Origin: Oxalobacteraceae bacterium CAVE-383
Lineage (GTDB): Bacteria > Pseudomonadota > Gammaproteobacteria > Burkholderiales > Burkholderiaceae_D
Direction of reading: 5' to 3'
DNA: 64,000 nucleotides
NCBI GenBank assembly: GCA_004134995.1
Contig: REGP01000001.1
Coordinates: 682,001-746,000, forward strand
This document shows positions 10,729-20,784 of the stretch, one piece after another. A program made the position numbers and the translations under genes. Positions within the stretch are counted from its first letter, which is position 1, and each line of letters opens with the position of its first letter. The notes under the pieces were generated by a model. The model was not told where the DNA came from. It was given only the letters and a program-made list of their open reading frames with translations, and made no database searches.

Positions 10729-11616
10729 CTAGCGGACGACGCAATCGACCGGGGCGGAAGACTTGGGCGCATTTGCCGCGCCGGGCGCCGCGGATTGGCT
10801 GAACTGGGGCGGCGGCGTGAAGGCTATGGCCGGACTTTTCGGGAGCAGGATCGGCGGTTGCGTGGGGTTAGGCGTAAAACCGAATTGTCCCGGGGCGAAA
10901 CTCATGGCGCCTCCCTTGTTGGTGACGTTGATCAGGCCGTCTATTACGCTCACGTACAGGCCAGGCTGCAGTGTCGGACCGGGCGCCTTCGGCAGAGGTA
11001 TGTTCTGCGCCATAAGCAGGCTGGCCGATGCCGATGGCAGCGGCGCATCGCTGCGGGTGATCATCATCGATGTGTCCAGCGCCGCCGTGCTGGCGAACAG
11101 GAAGGCGCGTTGCTGCGTGATCTGTGCGACCTGCGCGTCGCTGCCTGGCGCCGGCTGATACTGGACAATGGCGCTGGCGTTCTGCAGGCCGACAGTTGCA
11201 ATCGGCGTATTCAGTGTGACGCGATCCTTGCTGCGCTTGCCAAGCAGCCCCGCATTCGAGCGCACGCCGCCTTGCTGCAGCGTGAAGACCGCTTCATCGG
11301 TTTCCGGCTTGGCGGCGTCATATGAAAACCTGTCGATCGTCAGCGCGGTGGACGGCTGCAGAATGAGCAGGCTGCCGTCGCTGAACTTGATCTGCGCATA
11401 GCCGTTCTTTTGCGTCACCAGCGTTTCGCCGGGATTGACCGCCGAATTCGGCGCCAGAACGCGGCTGCTGCCGTCGGCCCTGGTTGCCAGCAGCGGGCCG
11501 CTCACATGCATGACGGCGCCGGCGCTCGCGCCTTCGGCCCCGGCGAGAGCGGAGATAAAGGCCAGTGCCAGAAACAGCAGGGCATTAATTGCAGTACATT
11601 TTTTTGACGGGATCAT
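10729..11616 (-). CDS. Secreted FecR-domain protein of the TPS operon
   Basis: A 295-residue protein with an N-terminal signal peptide (ALLFLALAFISALAGAEG) and a FecR-like beta domain over about residues 45-160 (TLVTQKNGYAQIKFSDGSLL, then VTLNTPIATVGLQ). There is no transmembrane anchor or sigma partner, so this is not a classic FecR anti-sigma. The C-terminal 80 residues are rich in P, A and S. It is the last gene of the TpsB-TpsA-FecR operon. Its start lies inside the 3' end of tpsA in another frame, with an overlap of 32 bp. An envelope role associated with TpsA is plausible; the function is unknown. Confidence 0.8.
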   Translation of the reverse strand: MIPSKKCTAINALLFLALAFISALAGAEGASAGAVMHVSGPLLATRADGSSRVLAPNSAVNPGETLVTQKNGYAQIKFSDGSLLILQPSTALTIDRFSYDAAKPETDEAVFTLQQGGVRSNAGLLGKRSKDRVTLNTPIATVGLQNASAIVQYQPAPGSDAQVAQITQQRAFLFASTAALDTSMMITRSDAPLPSASASLLMAQNIPLPKAPGPTLQPGLYVSVIDGLINVTNKGGAMSFAPGQFGFTPNPTQPPILLPKSPAIAFTPPPQFSQSAAPGAANAPKSSAPVDCVVR

Positions 11617-13597
11617 TTTTTACTCCTGACTTGTCGGTGGAAGCGACTTCCTTGGTGTCTGTTTTATCGGCGGCCTTGTCGGTTTTGCTGTCATCAGGCG
11701 TGCTGCCGGCGGAAGCGCTGCCTGTTGTGGCGCCGCCGCCCGAGCCGCTATCCGATGTGGTTTTCTTGGTGTCGAGGAACGCTACCTGATCGAAATCGGT
11801 TTTCGGTGTCGATGTGGTGACGGTCTTGATGATTTCGTTCGTTGCCTGCTGTACCGGTTTGACCGGTTCGGAGGCAGTCGGCGGCGACAGTACCTGGCAC
11901 AGCGCCGAGTTCGGCGCGATGGTGCAGATGTCGGCCGATGGCGGCGGCGCTATCGTGGTGGAGTCCCTGCGTGTGAGGAGGCCGCCGTTGGTCGCCAGCG
12001 TGCTGCCGTTGTTGAGGTTGACCCGCCCTGAACCCGAGGCGGTGCCGCCGCCGTTATCGTTGGCCGACAACAGCAATGCGCCGCCATTTGTGGCGATTGA
12101 GGCGTTGACGTTGATATTGTTGCCGGCCTGCGCGCTTAATCCGAAATTCCCGGTGATGCTGATGGCGGTGTCGAAGTCGATATTGTTGCGCGCCTGCAGC
12201 GTTACATTGGTATCGGTGTGCGAAATCTGCGATGCGGTAATGAATGATGTCGCATTCGGATCCATTTGATCGGGATTGAAGGCGAAGGTGCTGACTGTGA
12301 TGAGCGAAGCCGGATCGTTGTTGTCGCTGACGGAAATATTGAGGGGATCGAGCAGCCATTCGCCGGCTTTTCCGTTGGCCGCGCCGGCTTTCACGCGCAG
12401 GCCGGCGATATCCAGGTAATGTCCCGAGGTTTCCACGAAGCCGCCATTGCCGGACTGTGCGCCGCCGCGCGCCGAGATCGTGCCGTAGGCCCGGGTGGCC
12501 TGATCGCTCCAGACGATCACCTTGCCGCCGTTGCCGCGCACGATCGCGTCAGCGAAAATGCTTGCGTTCGGATCGATATAAACCTGCTGCGCATTCATGA
12601 CATCCGGATTCTTGCCCTGGTAATCGCCGCCGATCAATACCGTGCCGCCGCCGTTCTGTCCGCTGGCGTCGACCTGGGCGTTGCCCGTCAGGCCGACCTG
12701 TTGGCCCAGCGCCTGGACTTCGCCGCCGCCGTCGATGCTGGTGGCGGTAGTGGTGCTGCCGGCTTCCAGTAAGGTGGTGCCGCTGGCGCGCAGCACAATC
12801 TTGCCGTTCTCGCCGACCACCGCGCTGTTGGCGTTGACCGCGCCGCGCTGGTTCACCAGCGCGCCGTAGATGCCGATCTTGCCGCCTTGCGCAATGACCT
12901 GGCCGAGGTTGATGGCCTGGTCGGTCGGCGACGACACCACCACATGCAGGCTCGGATTGGTGGAGTCGGCCAATTGCACACTGTGGCCGGCTGCCAGCAG
13001 CACTTCGCCTTCGGGCGAGGTGATGATGCCGGTATTGGTCACGTTCGGCGCAATCAGGAATACCTGGCCGCCGGACGGCGTGGTGATGGTGCCTTGATTG
13101 GTCACATTGCCCGCGACGTTGCCGGCGGTGAAATTGTTTTTCCCGGCCAGAAAGTCGGCATTCGTCATGTTCAGCGTCGACGCCACCAGCCCCGGCACAT
13201 TGACCTGGGCGCCGGCGCCGAAGATGATGCCGTTCGGATTGATCAGGAACACCCGGCCATTCGACTGCAGGGCGCCCAGGATCTGGCTCGGACTCTGGCC
13301 TGTGATGCGGTTGAGCACGGCGCTGTTGCTGCTTTGCTGGAGGAAGCGCGTCATCTCGCCCGGCGCGATCGAAAAACTGTCCCAATTGATGATTGCGTTC
13401 GGGCTGTTGGTGATCGTGAAAACATTGCCTTGCCAGGAAAACGTCACCTGTCCGTTGACCACGGTCGCGCCGCTCGGATTGGCCGAGGCGGTGCGAATGC
13501 CCGCCCCCATGCAAAGCACGCCGGCGCAGACCGCGATCAGCGTCGGCAGGAGTTTGCGCAGCCGATGCCGGCCTGTGTCGATTGAATGCATCTTCAT
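11585..13597 (-). CDS. Two-partner secretion exoprotein TpsA (filamentous haemagglutinin N-terminal domain)
   Basis: A secreted beta-helical exoprotein of 670 residues, short for the family. Residues 1-40 are a signal peptide ending ASA. About 40-290 form the TPS secretion domain with NPNGI at 120-124 (FLINPNGIIFG), which TpsB recognises. Beta-helix repeats follow to about 530, then a Ser/Thr/Lys/Asp-rich tail. The tail holds a CX8C pair (CTIAPNSALC) and ends KKMYCN. A ribosome binding site AAGGA precedes the ATG, and tpsB ends 10 bp upstream. No adhesin, toxin or enzyme module is recognisable. Confidence 0.9.
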   Translation of the reverse strand: MKMHSIDTGRHRLRKLLPTLIAVCAGVLCMGAGIRTASANPSGATVVNGQVTFSWQGNVFTITNSPNAIINWDSFSIAPGEMTRFLQQSSNSAVLNRITGQSPSQILGALQSNGRVFLINPNGIIFGAGAQVNVPGLVASTLNMTNADFLAGKNNFTAGNVAGNVTNQGTITTPSGGQVFLIAPNVTNTGIITSPEGEVLLAAGHSVQLADSTNPSLHVVVSSPTDQAINLGQVIAQGGKIGIYGALVNQRGAVNANSAVVGENGKIVLRASGTTLLEAGSTTTATSIDGGGEVQALGQQVGLTGNAQVDASGQNGGGTVLIGGDYQGKNPDVMNAQQVYIDPNASIFADAIVRGNGGKVIVWSDQATRAYGTISARGGAQSGNGGFVETSGHYLDIAGLRVKAGAANGKAGEWLLDPLNISVSDNNDPASLITVSTFAFNPDQMDPNATSFITASQISHTDTNVTLQARNNIDFDTAISITGNFGLSAQAGNNINVNASIATNGGALLLSANDNGGGTASGSGRVNLNNGSTLATNGGLLTRRDSTTIAPPPSADICTIAPNSALCQVLSPPTASEPVKPVQQATNEIIKTVTTSTPKTDFDQVAFLDTKKTTSDSGSGGGATTGSASAGSTPDDSKTDKAADKTDTKEVASTDKSGVKNDPVKKMYCN

Positions 13598-13607
13598 GAT
13601 TGCGTCC

Positions 13608-15215
13608 TTAGAAGGTCAGGCTGAGACGCGCGTGCAGGCGATTGTCGCCGCGTTGCGTGAGGGTCGACTGCGCCTGCAGCACGTGGCCGTAGTCCATCTG
13701 CAAATCGACATTTTTACGGAACTGCATGCGTACGCCGACGCCGATGCTGCTGAGCGACTGGCTGAGAATTTCGCCTGGCAGCGCGTGATTGCGCGTTACA
13801 TATCCGCGGTCGTAAAACGCCAGCATCTTGCATTGCCATTGGTTGTTGGTGCAAAGCGGAGGCGTGTAGATCTCAAGATTGCCCACGGCGCCGGAATCGC
13901 TCGAGACTTCACGTTCCTGGAAGCCGCGTACCGAAGTCGAGCCGCCGGCGCCGAATTGCTCGCCGGGGATCAGCGCATCGTTGGTGTATTGCGTCGTGAG
14001 CGCGAGATGCAATTGCCAGTCCGACGGCAAAGCCTGCACCAGGCTGCCGTCGAAACGCAGGGTGTTGTAATCGTCGGCGGCGCCGAAGCGCGCCGCGGTG
14101 AAATCCTGTTGGCCGCCGCGCGATCCTCCGGGAATGTTATGCGTGAAGGTCAATCCGAAGCCCAGGCTGCGGTCGATCTGGCCCCAACTGCCCTGGTAGG
14201 CGATGCTGACCGGATGCACGGTAATGTCGCTGAATGAAGGGCCGTCGCTCAATCCGGGCCCGATAAACTGCAGGCCGTTCTTATAGGCCTTGTAGTCGGC
14301 TCCGTACACGAGTTTCGACTCGTAGTTGCCGACGGTCTGAAGATTGCGGTTATAGCGGGTGCCGAAGGTGGTGCCTTTGCCGGTGACGCCGATATCCAGG
14401 ATGCCGGCCTGGACCGGAATTGTGCCCGCATTCACATTGGAATAACTGCCGAAAAAATCCAGCGAATCGCCCAGCTCGTACAAGGGGACGTGATAGCCGG
14501 CGCCGTAAACCTTGATGCTGCCGGGCTTTTCCACCGTGGTGGTGTATTGCAGGCTCAATACATGATCGAGGCCGAACATGTTGGCGTTCTGCAGAACGAC
14601 GCCGGTGTGGGTCTTGCCGGTCTGTTCGCTGCCGGTATTGTCGACGTTGAGGGTGGCGGACCAGGGCGTTTCATCGGTGACCGCCAGCGTCGCGTCGACC
14701 TGGTCGTCCTGTTCGGCCGACTGCATGGACATGACGATTTTCCTGGCCGGATTTTCGTTGGCCAGCTTCAGGCTTTTGGAAATCGCCTGCATGTTTGGCG
14801 CCTCCCATGAATTGAGCGCCGGCAAGGCGCGGCGGATATTGGCGTCGCCGAAATAGTTGTTGCCTTCGATCTTCACGCGGGCGATCTTGATCTGCACCAC
14901 ATTCAAGGTGACCACGCCCTGATCGAGTTCCTGTTCCGGCAAATCGATGCGCACCAGTTGGTAGCCGCGCGCGTGATAAGCGGTTTCCAATGCTTCCAGC
15001 GCGCCCATCACATCGGCGAAATCGCGGTCTTTTCCGGTGAAGCGGGACACCAGGCTGTCGACGGTCTCAGGCGGCAATAGCGTGTTGCCGCGGACCTCGA
15101 AGCGCTTGATATCGAAATGGACGGAAGACGGATCGCCATCCGCTGCATAAGCGGCGCCGGAAGCGGCCGCGGCAAGCCAGGCCCCAACCAGCAATGGCAG
15201 CAAATGGTATTTCAT
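13608..15215 (-). CDS. ShlB/FhaC/HecB family TpsB outer-membrane transporter
   Basis: A 535-residue Omp85-superfamily transporter that exports TpsA across the outer membrane. It has a signal peptide (LLPLLVGAWLAAAASGAAYA), two POTRA domains (about residues 32-190), and a 16-stranded-barrel region ending in the C-terminal phenylalanine LSLTF typical of outer-membrane proteins. GGSTSVRGFQERE carries the conserved VRG motif of the L6 loop. Two cysteines in a late loop (LCTNNQWQCK) may form a disulfide. It is the first gene of the operon and the tpsA start follows immediately. Confidence 0.93.
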   Translation of the reverse strand: MKYHLLPLLVGAWLAAAASGAAYAADGDPSSVHFDIKRFEVRGNTLLPPETVDSLVSRFTGKDRDFADVMGALEALETAYHARGYQLVRIDLPEQELDQGVVTLNVVQIKIARVKIEGNNYFGDANIRRALPALNSWEAPNMQAISKSLKLANENPARKIVMSMQSAEQDDQVDATLAVTDETPWSATLNVDNTGSEQTGKTHTGVVLQNANMFGLDHVLSLQYTTTVEKPGSIKVYGAGYHVPLYELGDSLDFFGSYSNVNAGTIPVQAGILDIGVTGKGTTFGTRYNRNLQTVGNYESKLVYGADYKAYKNGLQFIGPGLSDGPSFSDITVHPVSIAYQGSWGQIDRSLGFGLTFTHNIPGGSRGGQQDFTAARFGAADDYNTLRFDGSLVQALPSDWQLHLALTTQYTNDALIPGEQFGAGGSTSVRGFQEREVSSDSGAVGNLEIYTPPLCTNNQWQCKMLAFYDRGYVTRNHALPGEILSQSLSSIGVGVRMQFRKNVDLQMDYGHVLQAQSTLTQRGDNRLHARLSLTF

Positions 15216-15322
15216 TAATGAACCCCTGGATTGTTTTTTTAATCAATGCCTTTATTGCGGAAGTTTAACAATTCAGCGCAGATAAAAGTGAAATAAGTGC
15301 GTTTATAAGTGGTTTTTTGGCG

Positions 15323-16597
<1,275 letters not shown>

Positions 16598-16757
16598 TTA
16601 TTTCCGGCGGCGGCCATACTGTGTAAAAAAATGGAATGCCGTTCCATAGAGCGGATCGTTGGTTTGACTTATCCTATGCACACTACTATATTCTCGCGAT
16701 ACAAGAATTTATGTGGTTTTTTTGATTTTTTTTAGAAATATCAACGGAGTAGACAAA

Positions 16758-17558
16758 ATGAGCAACGCAGCGCAAGCCGTACAAACCATCACGCCTGCAG
16801 GCCAGGATATCGAACAGCACTTGCGCGACCAGGTTGCCGCTTGCACGCTGATGCTCAATGAATTGAAGATCATGGGTTACAGCGGCCACGTCAGTGCGCG
16901 CCTGCCCGAAGGCCGCGGCTTCCTGATCCAGTCGGTCGACCAGAGCCGCGCTTCGCTGCGTCCCGAGCTGCTGCTGATCTGCGACATGGAAGGCAAGCTG
17001 AAGTCCGGTCCCGAAGGGCTGCGTCCGCCGTCGGAAGTCTATCTGCATTCCGAAATCTACAAGGCGCGTCCGGACGTCAATTCGATCGCGCACTTCCACC
17101 ATGACCGCACCGCGGTATTCACGCTGGCCGACGGTCCCCAACTGGCGCCGGTGAAGAACCATGCCGTGCGCTGGGCCAACGGCATTCCGGTGCATCCGAA
17201 CCCGAATCACGTGAATACGCCAGCGCGCGGCGCTTCGCTGGCCGTAACGCTGGGCCAGGCGCATGCGGCGCTGATCCGTGCGCACGGCCAGGTGATCGTT
17301 GCCGAAAACGTGCCGGGCGTGCTGATCGATTGCGTGCATTTCGTCGAAAACGCCGAAGCCATGTACGACGCTTGCATGCTGGGCCGCGTGCTGCCGCTGA
17401 CCGCCGAGGAAATCGCTTCGTTCGGCGACGACATCAAGCGCGACAAACACATCAACAAGCTGTGGACATACTATGCCGGCCGTGCATTGGCCATGGGTCT
17501 GGTGCCGGAAGAATGGAACCTGAAGGCCAAGCTGGCGCAACCGGTTGTAGCCGCTTAA
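16758..17558 (+). CDS. Class II aldolase/adducin family protein
   Basis: A 266-residue zinc-dependent class II aldolase-fold protein with metal ligands H-x-H in IAHFHHDRT and a later histidine in LIRAHGQVIVAENVPG. GGAG upstream supports the start MSNAAQAV. It is distinct from the copy at 10000. It is divergent from pobA across about 225 bp, so it may belong to an aromatic-acid pathway, but no specific reaction can be claimed. A GC-rich hairpin lies just downstream. Confidence 0.87.
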   Translation: MSNAAQAVQTITPAGQDIEQHLRDQVAACTLMLNELKIMGYSGHVSARLPEGRGFLIQSVDQSRASLRPELLLICDMEGKLKSGPEGLRPPSEVYLHSEIYKARPDVNSIAHFHHDRTAVFTLADGPQLAPVKNHAVRWANGIPVHPNPNHVNTPARGASLAVTLGQAHAALIRAHGQVIVAENVPGVLIDCVHFVENAEAMYDACMLGRVLPLTAEEIASFGDDIKRDKHINKLWTYYAGRALAMGLVPEEWNLKAKLAQPVVAA

Positions 17559-17581
17559 ATCACAGCCTGGGCCAGTCACTT

Positions 17582-17609
17582 GCGTGAATCCGTTGCGGCG
17601 GGTTCACGC
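17582..17609 (+). terminator. Hairpin after the aldolase gene, possible weak terminator
   Basis: Arms 17582-17592 and 17599-17609 pair over 11 bp with one mismatch around a 6-nt loop. There is no T-run, so an intrinsic terminator role is uncertain. Confidence 0.35.
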
Positions 17610-17674
17610 CTCCGTAGCATCTCGCAAGTAGTATCTTGTAATAACTCTAAAATCCCATATATTAAGAAAATGAA

Positions 17675-17701
17675 CTATAATTTCCCTCGTGAAAATTATA
17701 G
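17675..17701. promoter_or_regulatory. Inverted repeat just before the DHA2 exporter start
   Basis: CTATAATTT at 17675-17683 and AAATTATAG at 17693-17701 form a perfect 9-bp inverted repeat with a 9-bp centre. The left arm contains a -10-like TATAAT and the right arm touches the GGGAG ribosome binding site. It could be an operator or an mRNA hairpin occluding translation start. Confidence 0.45.
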
Positions 17702-17710
17702 GGAGTAGTC

Positions 17711-19120
17711 TTGAGCGCAGCATCGACACATCCGGCCGCGGCGGCCGACGGACTTGAAAACCCGCAACGGCTATGGGCCGTGCTGGCGATTCTGATCGCC
17801 ACCTTCATGGCCAATCTGGATGCGGCAATCGCCAATATCGCCATGCCGGTCATTTCCCACGACCTGGGCAGCAGCGCCGCGACCACGGTCTGGGTCGTCA
17901 ACGCTTATCAACTGGCGGTGGGCATCACCGTGCTGCCGTTGGCCGCGATCGGCGAACGCTTCGGCTACAAGCGTGTATATCTTGGCGGCGTCGTGTTGTT
18001 TACCTTGGCTTCGATCGGCTGCGTGATGTCGTCGAGCATCGCCGAATTGATTTTCTGGCGCGCCATGCAAGGCCTCGGCGGCTCCTCTCTGGCGACGCTG
18101 GCGCCGGCCCTGGTGCGCGCTGCCTTTCCGCAAAAAATGGCGGGGCGCGGCATTGCCTTGCTGGCATTGACGGTCGCGATATCGGCGACGCTGGGACCGA
18201 CGGTGGCGGCCGGTATTCTGCATCTGGGCGACTGGCGCTGGCTGTTCGGCATCAACCTGCCGATCGGCGTGTGCGTCTTCGTCATCGGATTGGCCGCGGT
18301 GCCAAGCAATCAGGGCGTGCGGCGGCCATTCGACTTGGCCGGCGCGATATTGAGCGCGGCGACTCTGGGCCTGCTGATTCTCGGGGTCGGCGGCCTGGGC
18401 GGCGGCGCGGGGCAGAGCAGCTTTGGCAGCGTGGCGCTGCTTGAAATCGGCGCGGGCGCGATTGCCGGCGTCGCGCTGTATTTTCAGCAGCGGCGCAGCG
18501 CGGCGCCGCTGGTGCCGCTCGACCTGTTGCGCATTCCTGTGTTTTCGATGTCGGTGCTGACCTCGATCTGCTCGTACGCGGCGCAAACGCTGGCGTTTAT
18601 TTCGATGCCGTTCCTGCTCGAACATCAACTGGGACGCAGTCCGGCCGTCACCGGCCTGCTGATGACGCCGTGGCCCTTCGTCATCGTCTTCGTGGCGCCG
18701 CTGACGGGACGCCTGTCCGACCGTTATCCGGCCGGCGTGCTGTGTTCGATCGGCCTGGCCTTGCTGGCGGGGGCGCTGGCGACGATGGCGCTGCTGACCG
18801 CCGATCCGGGCAATATCCAGGTGGCGCTGCTGATGGGCTTGTGCGGCATCGGCTTCGGTTTCTTCCAGACCCCGAACAACCGCGTCATCCTGACCGCCGG
18901 TCCGCAGTCGAGAGGCGCGGCGGCCAGCGGCATGATGACCATGTCGCGCCTGATCGGCATGACGCTGGGCGCGGCATTTGCGGCGCTGCTGTTTGCAATC
19001 AGTCCGAGCGGCGGGACAGTCATGGCGCTCACCGCGGGCAGTTTGATCGCGCTGGGCGGCATTGCCGCCAGCAGTCTGCGCCTGCGCACCGCGCGGCAGC
19101 CAGCGCACGAAAAAGGGTAG
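17711..19120 (+). CDS. MFS transporter, DHA2 (14-TM, EmrB/QacA-like) family
   Basis: A 469-residue inner-membrane proton-driven exporter. There are about 14 hydrophobic segments, beginning WAVLAILIATFMANLDAAIANIAMP, with the family's helix-1 aspartate and the motif-C-like LALTVAISATLGPTVAAG. The start is TTG at 17711, supported by GGGAG at 17701-17705; the next in-frame ATG would delete most of helix 1. The substrate is unknown; drugs or aromatic compounds are typical. An inverted repeat overlaps the translation start region. Confidence 0.9.
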   Translation: MSAASTHPAAAADGLENPQRLWAVLAILIATFMANLDAAIANIAMPVISHDLGSSAATTVWVVNAYQLAVGITVLPLAAIGERFGYKRVYLGGVVLFTLASIGCVMSSSIAELIFWRAMQGLGGSSLATLAPALVRAAFPQKMAGRGIALLALTVAISATLGPTVAAGILHLGDWRWLFGINLPIGVCVFVIGLAAVPSNQGVRRPFDLAGAILSAATLGLLILGVGGLGGGAGQSSFGSVALLEIGAGAIAGVALYFQQRRSAAPLVPLDLLRIPVFSMSVLTSICSYAAQTLAFISMPFLLEHQLGRSPAVTGLLMTPWPFVIVFVAPLTGRLSDRYPAGVLCSIGLALLAGALATMALLTADPGNIQVALLMGLCGIGFGFFQTPNNRVILTAGPQSRGAAASGMMTMSRLIGMTLGAAFAALLFAISPSGGTVMALTAGSLIALGGIAASSLRLRTARQPAHEKG

Positions 19121-19256
19121 TTAGGACGATACCTGGATTTGAGATTCGGATAACTCCGAATTTGCATTCGCCGGGGGGGCTATGGCTTGTTCGGTGCAGC
19201 GGTTGGGTGCACCATTTGATGCGGGTTCTCTGATACGTTTGCTTAGGAGGCAACAG

Positions 19257-19748
19257 ATGCATCGAAAAGCCACGCAGTCTCACGGTTCGCCGCTCCAGGA
19301 TCAATTGTGCCCGCCGCGTCCTCTGCTGTTGTTGCAGCGGCCGGTTTCGCAGGTCAATGTGGTGCTGCCCGATCGCATACGATTTTTCTATCCCGCCGCC
19401 AACGGCCGCCAAGCGCAGCATCAGCTTGAGGTGCAGGCGCTGGGTGAAAATGCGCACGGTGTTTGTTTTTTGACAGGTATTTGTCATTCTATAAACAAAT
19501 GCGAAAGCAGCGATGGCGACCGTGACGGCGGCGGCGCCGCAACCCGTGCGCCGGCAGCGGCCGATGCCTTTCGCATGGACATGATTTGCGGGCTGATCAC
19601 ACGCATGGAAACCGGCGAGCGCATGACCTTGCACGACTGGGAGCGGCGCGTGCGGCGTTGTTTCGCCATGGACGGCAAGACCGATGCGCTGCCGTTGAGC
19701 AGCATGCTGATTTCGAGCAATCCGAGACCGGCGGCCATGCGGAAATGA
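19257..19748 (+). CDS. Hypothetical protein
   Basis: Unrecognised 163-residue ORF. It is kept because a near-perfect AGGAGG (19245-19250) sits 6 bp before the ATG. The middle is low-complexity (DGDRDGGGAATRAPAAAD), and the C-terminal part (FRMDMICGLITRMETGERMT) looks protein-like. Codon use is less uniformly GC-ending than in the neighbours. It is flanked by the exporter and the HDOD gene on the same strand. It could be lineage-specific or a spurious reading frame. Confidence 0.5.
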   Translation: MHRKATQSHGSPLQDQLCPPRPLLLLQRPVSQVNVVLPDRIRFFYPAANGRQAQHQLEVQALGENAHGVCFLTGICHSINKCESSDGDRDGGGAATRAPAAADAFRMDMICGLITRMETGERMTLHDWERRVRRCFAMDGKTDALPLSSMLISSNPRPAAMRK

Positions 19749-19816
19749 GCTTGTCATATTTCTCATGCTGCGATGCTCGTTGACAATCTTATCCGGGCCA
19801 GCGTATAAAGTTTTCC

Positions 19817-20653
19817 ATGGATAAAATAGACGCGTTCAGAAATATCGCTGCGCAGGCCGGCCGGGGAGAACTGGTATTTCCGACCAACGTTGACGCGTCG
19901 ATGAAGCTCCAGAAAGCGCTGGAGGATCCCGAGTGCCATCTCGAAGCGGCCGCAAAAATGGTGCTGCTCGAACCGCTGGTCGCGGCCAGGGCGGTGGCGA
20001 TCGCCAATTCGGTGGCGTACAACCGCTCCGGGGCGGAAATAGCCAGTGTGCGCGCCGCGGTCATGCGATTGGGTTTTCGCACCCTGCATTCGCTGGTTGC
20101 CGCCGTCATGGTGCGGCAAATGACCGGCAAGGTCGCCAATCCCGCATTGAAGGCCAAGGCCAACCGTTTGTGGGAACATACCGCGCACGTCGCGGCGCTG
20201 TCGCAGATATTGGCCAAGCGGCTGACCAGGGTCGATCCTGAAATCGCCATGTTTGCCGGCATCGTGCATGAAGTCGGCGGTTTTTATCTGCTGTCGCGCG
20301 CGGAGGAATTTCCCGGCTTGCTGGAAGGCGATTCGGAAGACTGGGCCGAGTACGGCGAGAAGCTGATCGGCCGCGGCGTGCTGAAAAAACTGGCGGTGCC
20401 GGAGATTGTGCTGACGGCGGTCGAGTCCTTGTGGACCGGCATCGGCGAGCAGCCGCCGCTGACGCTGGGCGATATTCTCCTGCTGGCCAATATGCTGGCG
20501 CCGGTACCGTCGCCGCTGCATCCGGAAATCGATGCCGCCAGCGCCGCGGTGACCGAGCCGCTGGAAATGGAAATCGACGGCGAAGCGCTCGGCGAGATAC
20601 TGGAAGAGAACCGCGAAGAAATCAAATCGCTGACGGCGGCCCTGATGTTTTAA
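19817..20653 (+). CDS. HDOD domain-containing protein
   Basis: A 278-residue protein whose residues about 18-215 form an HDOD domain, a non-catalytic relative of HD phosphohydrolases. Signs are the N-terminal LVFPTNVDASMKLQKALEDP, the central VRAAVMRLGFRTLHSLVAAV and WEHTAHVAALSQILAKR. Family members act in signalling and motility regulation, often with cyclic-di-GMP proteins; no partner is encoded nearby. A bidirectional terminator follows. Confidence 0.88.
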   Translation: MDKIDAFRNIAAQAGRGELVFPTNVDASMKLQKALEDPECHLEAAAKMVLLEPLVAARAVAIANSVAYNRSGAEIASVRAAVMRLGFRTLHSLVAAVMVRQMTGKVANPALKAKANRLWEHTAHVAALSQILAKRLTRVDPEIAMFAGIVHEVGGFYLLSRAEEFPGLLEGDSEDWAEYGEKLIGRGVLKKLAVPEIVLTAVESLWTGIGEQPPLTLGDILLLANMLAPVPSPLHPEIDAASAAVTEPLEMEIDGEALGEILEENREEIKSLTAALMF

Positions 20654-20722
20654 GAGGCTGTTGCAAATCAAGCTGGCAAGGCGCGTCGCCGCAGACAGAA
20701 TCCAAGCCAGCGCCGCAGCCCG

Positions 20723-20761
20723 AAAAAAAGCCCTCGCGCATCTTTGCCGAGGGCTTTTTTT
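20723..20761. terminator. Bidirectional rho-independent terminator
   Basis: A perfect stem AAAAAGCCCTCG / CGAGGGCTTTTT (left arm 20725-20736, right arm from 20748) with A-run and T-run flanks. It lies between the convergent HDOD gene and the gene at 20785-21315. Confidence 0.9.
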
Positions 20762-20784
20762 ACGTCGGTTTACTTGGTTTTACG

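Noticed and set aside
17771-19108. A 445-codon minus-strand frame opposite the DHA2 exporter
   Set aside because: Gln/Arg/His-rich antisense shadow; the plus strand encodes a complete 14-segment transporter.
19029-19766. A 245-codon minus-strand frame opposite the 19257 ORF
   Set aside because: No ribosome binding site or domain; the plus-strand ORF has a much better start signal.
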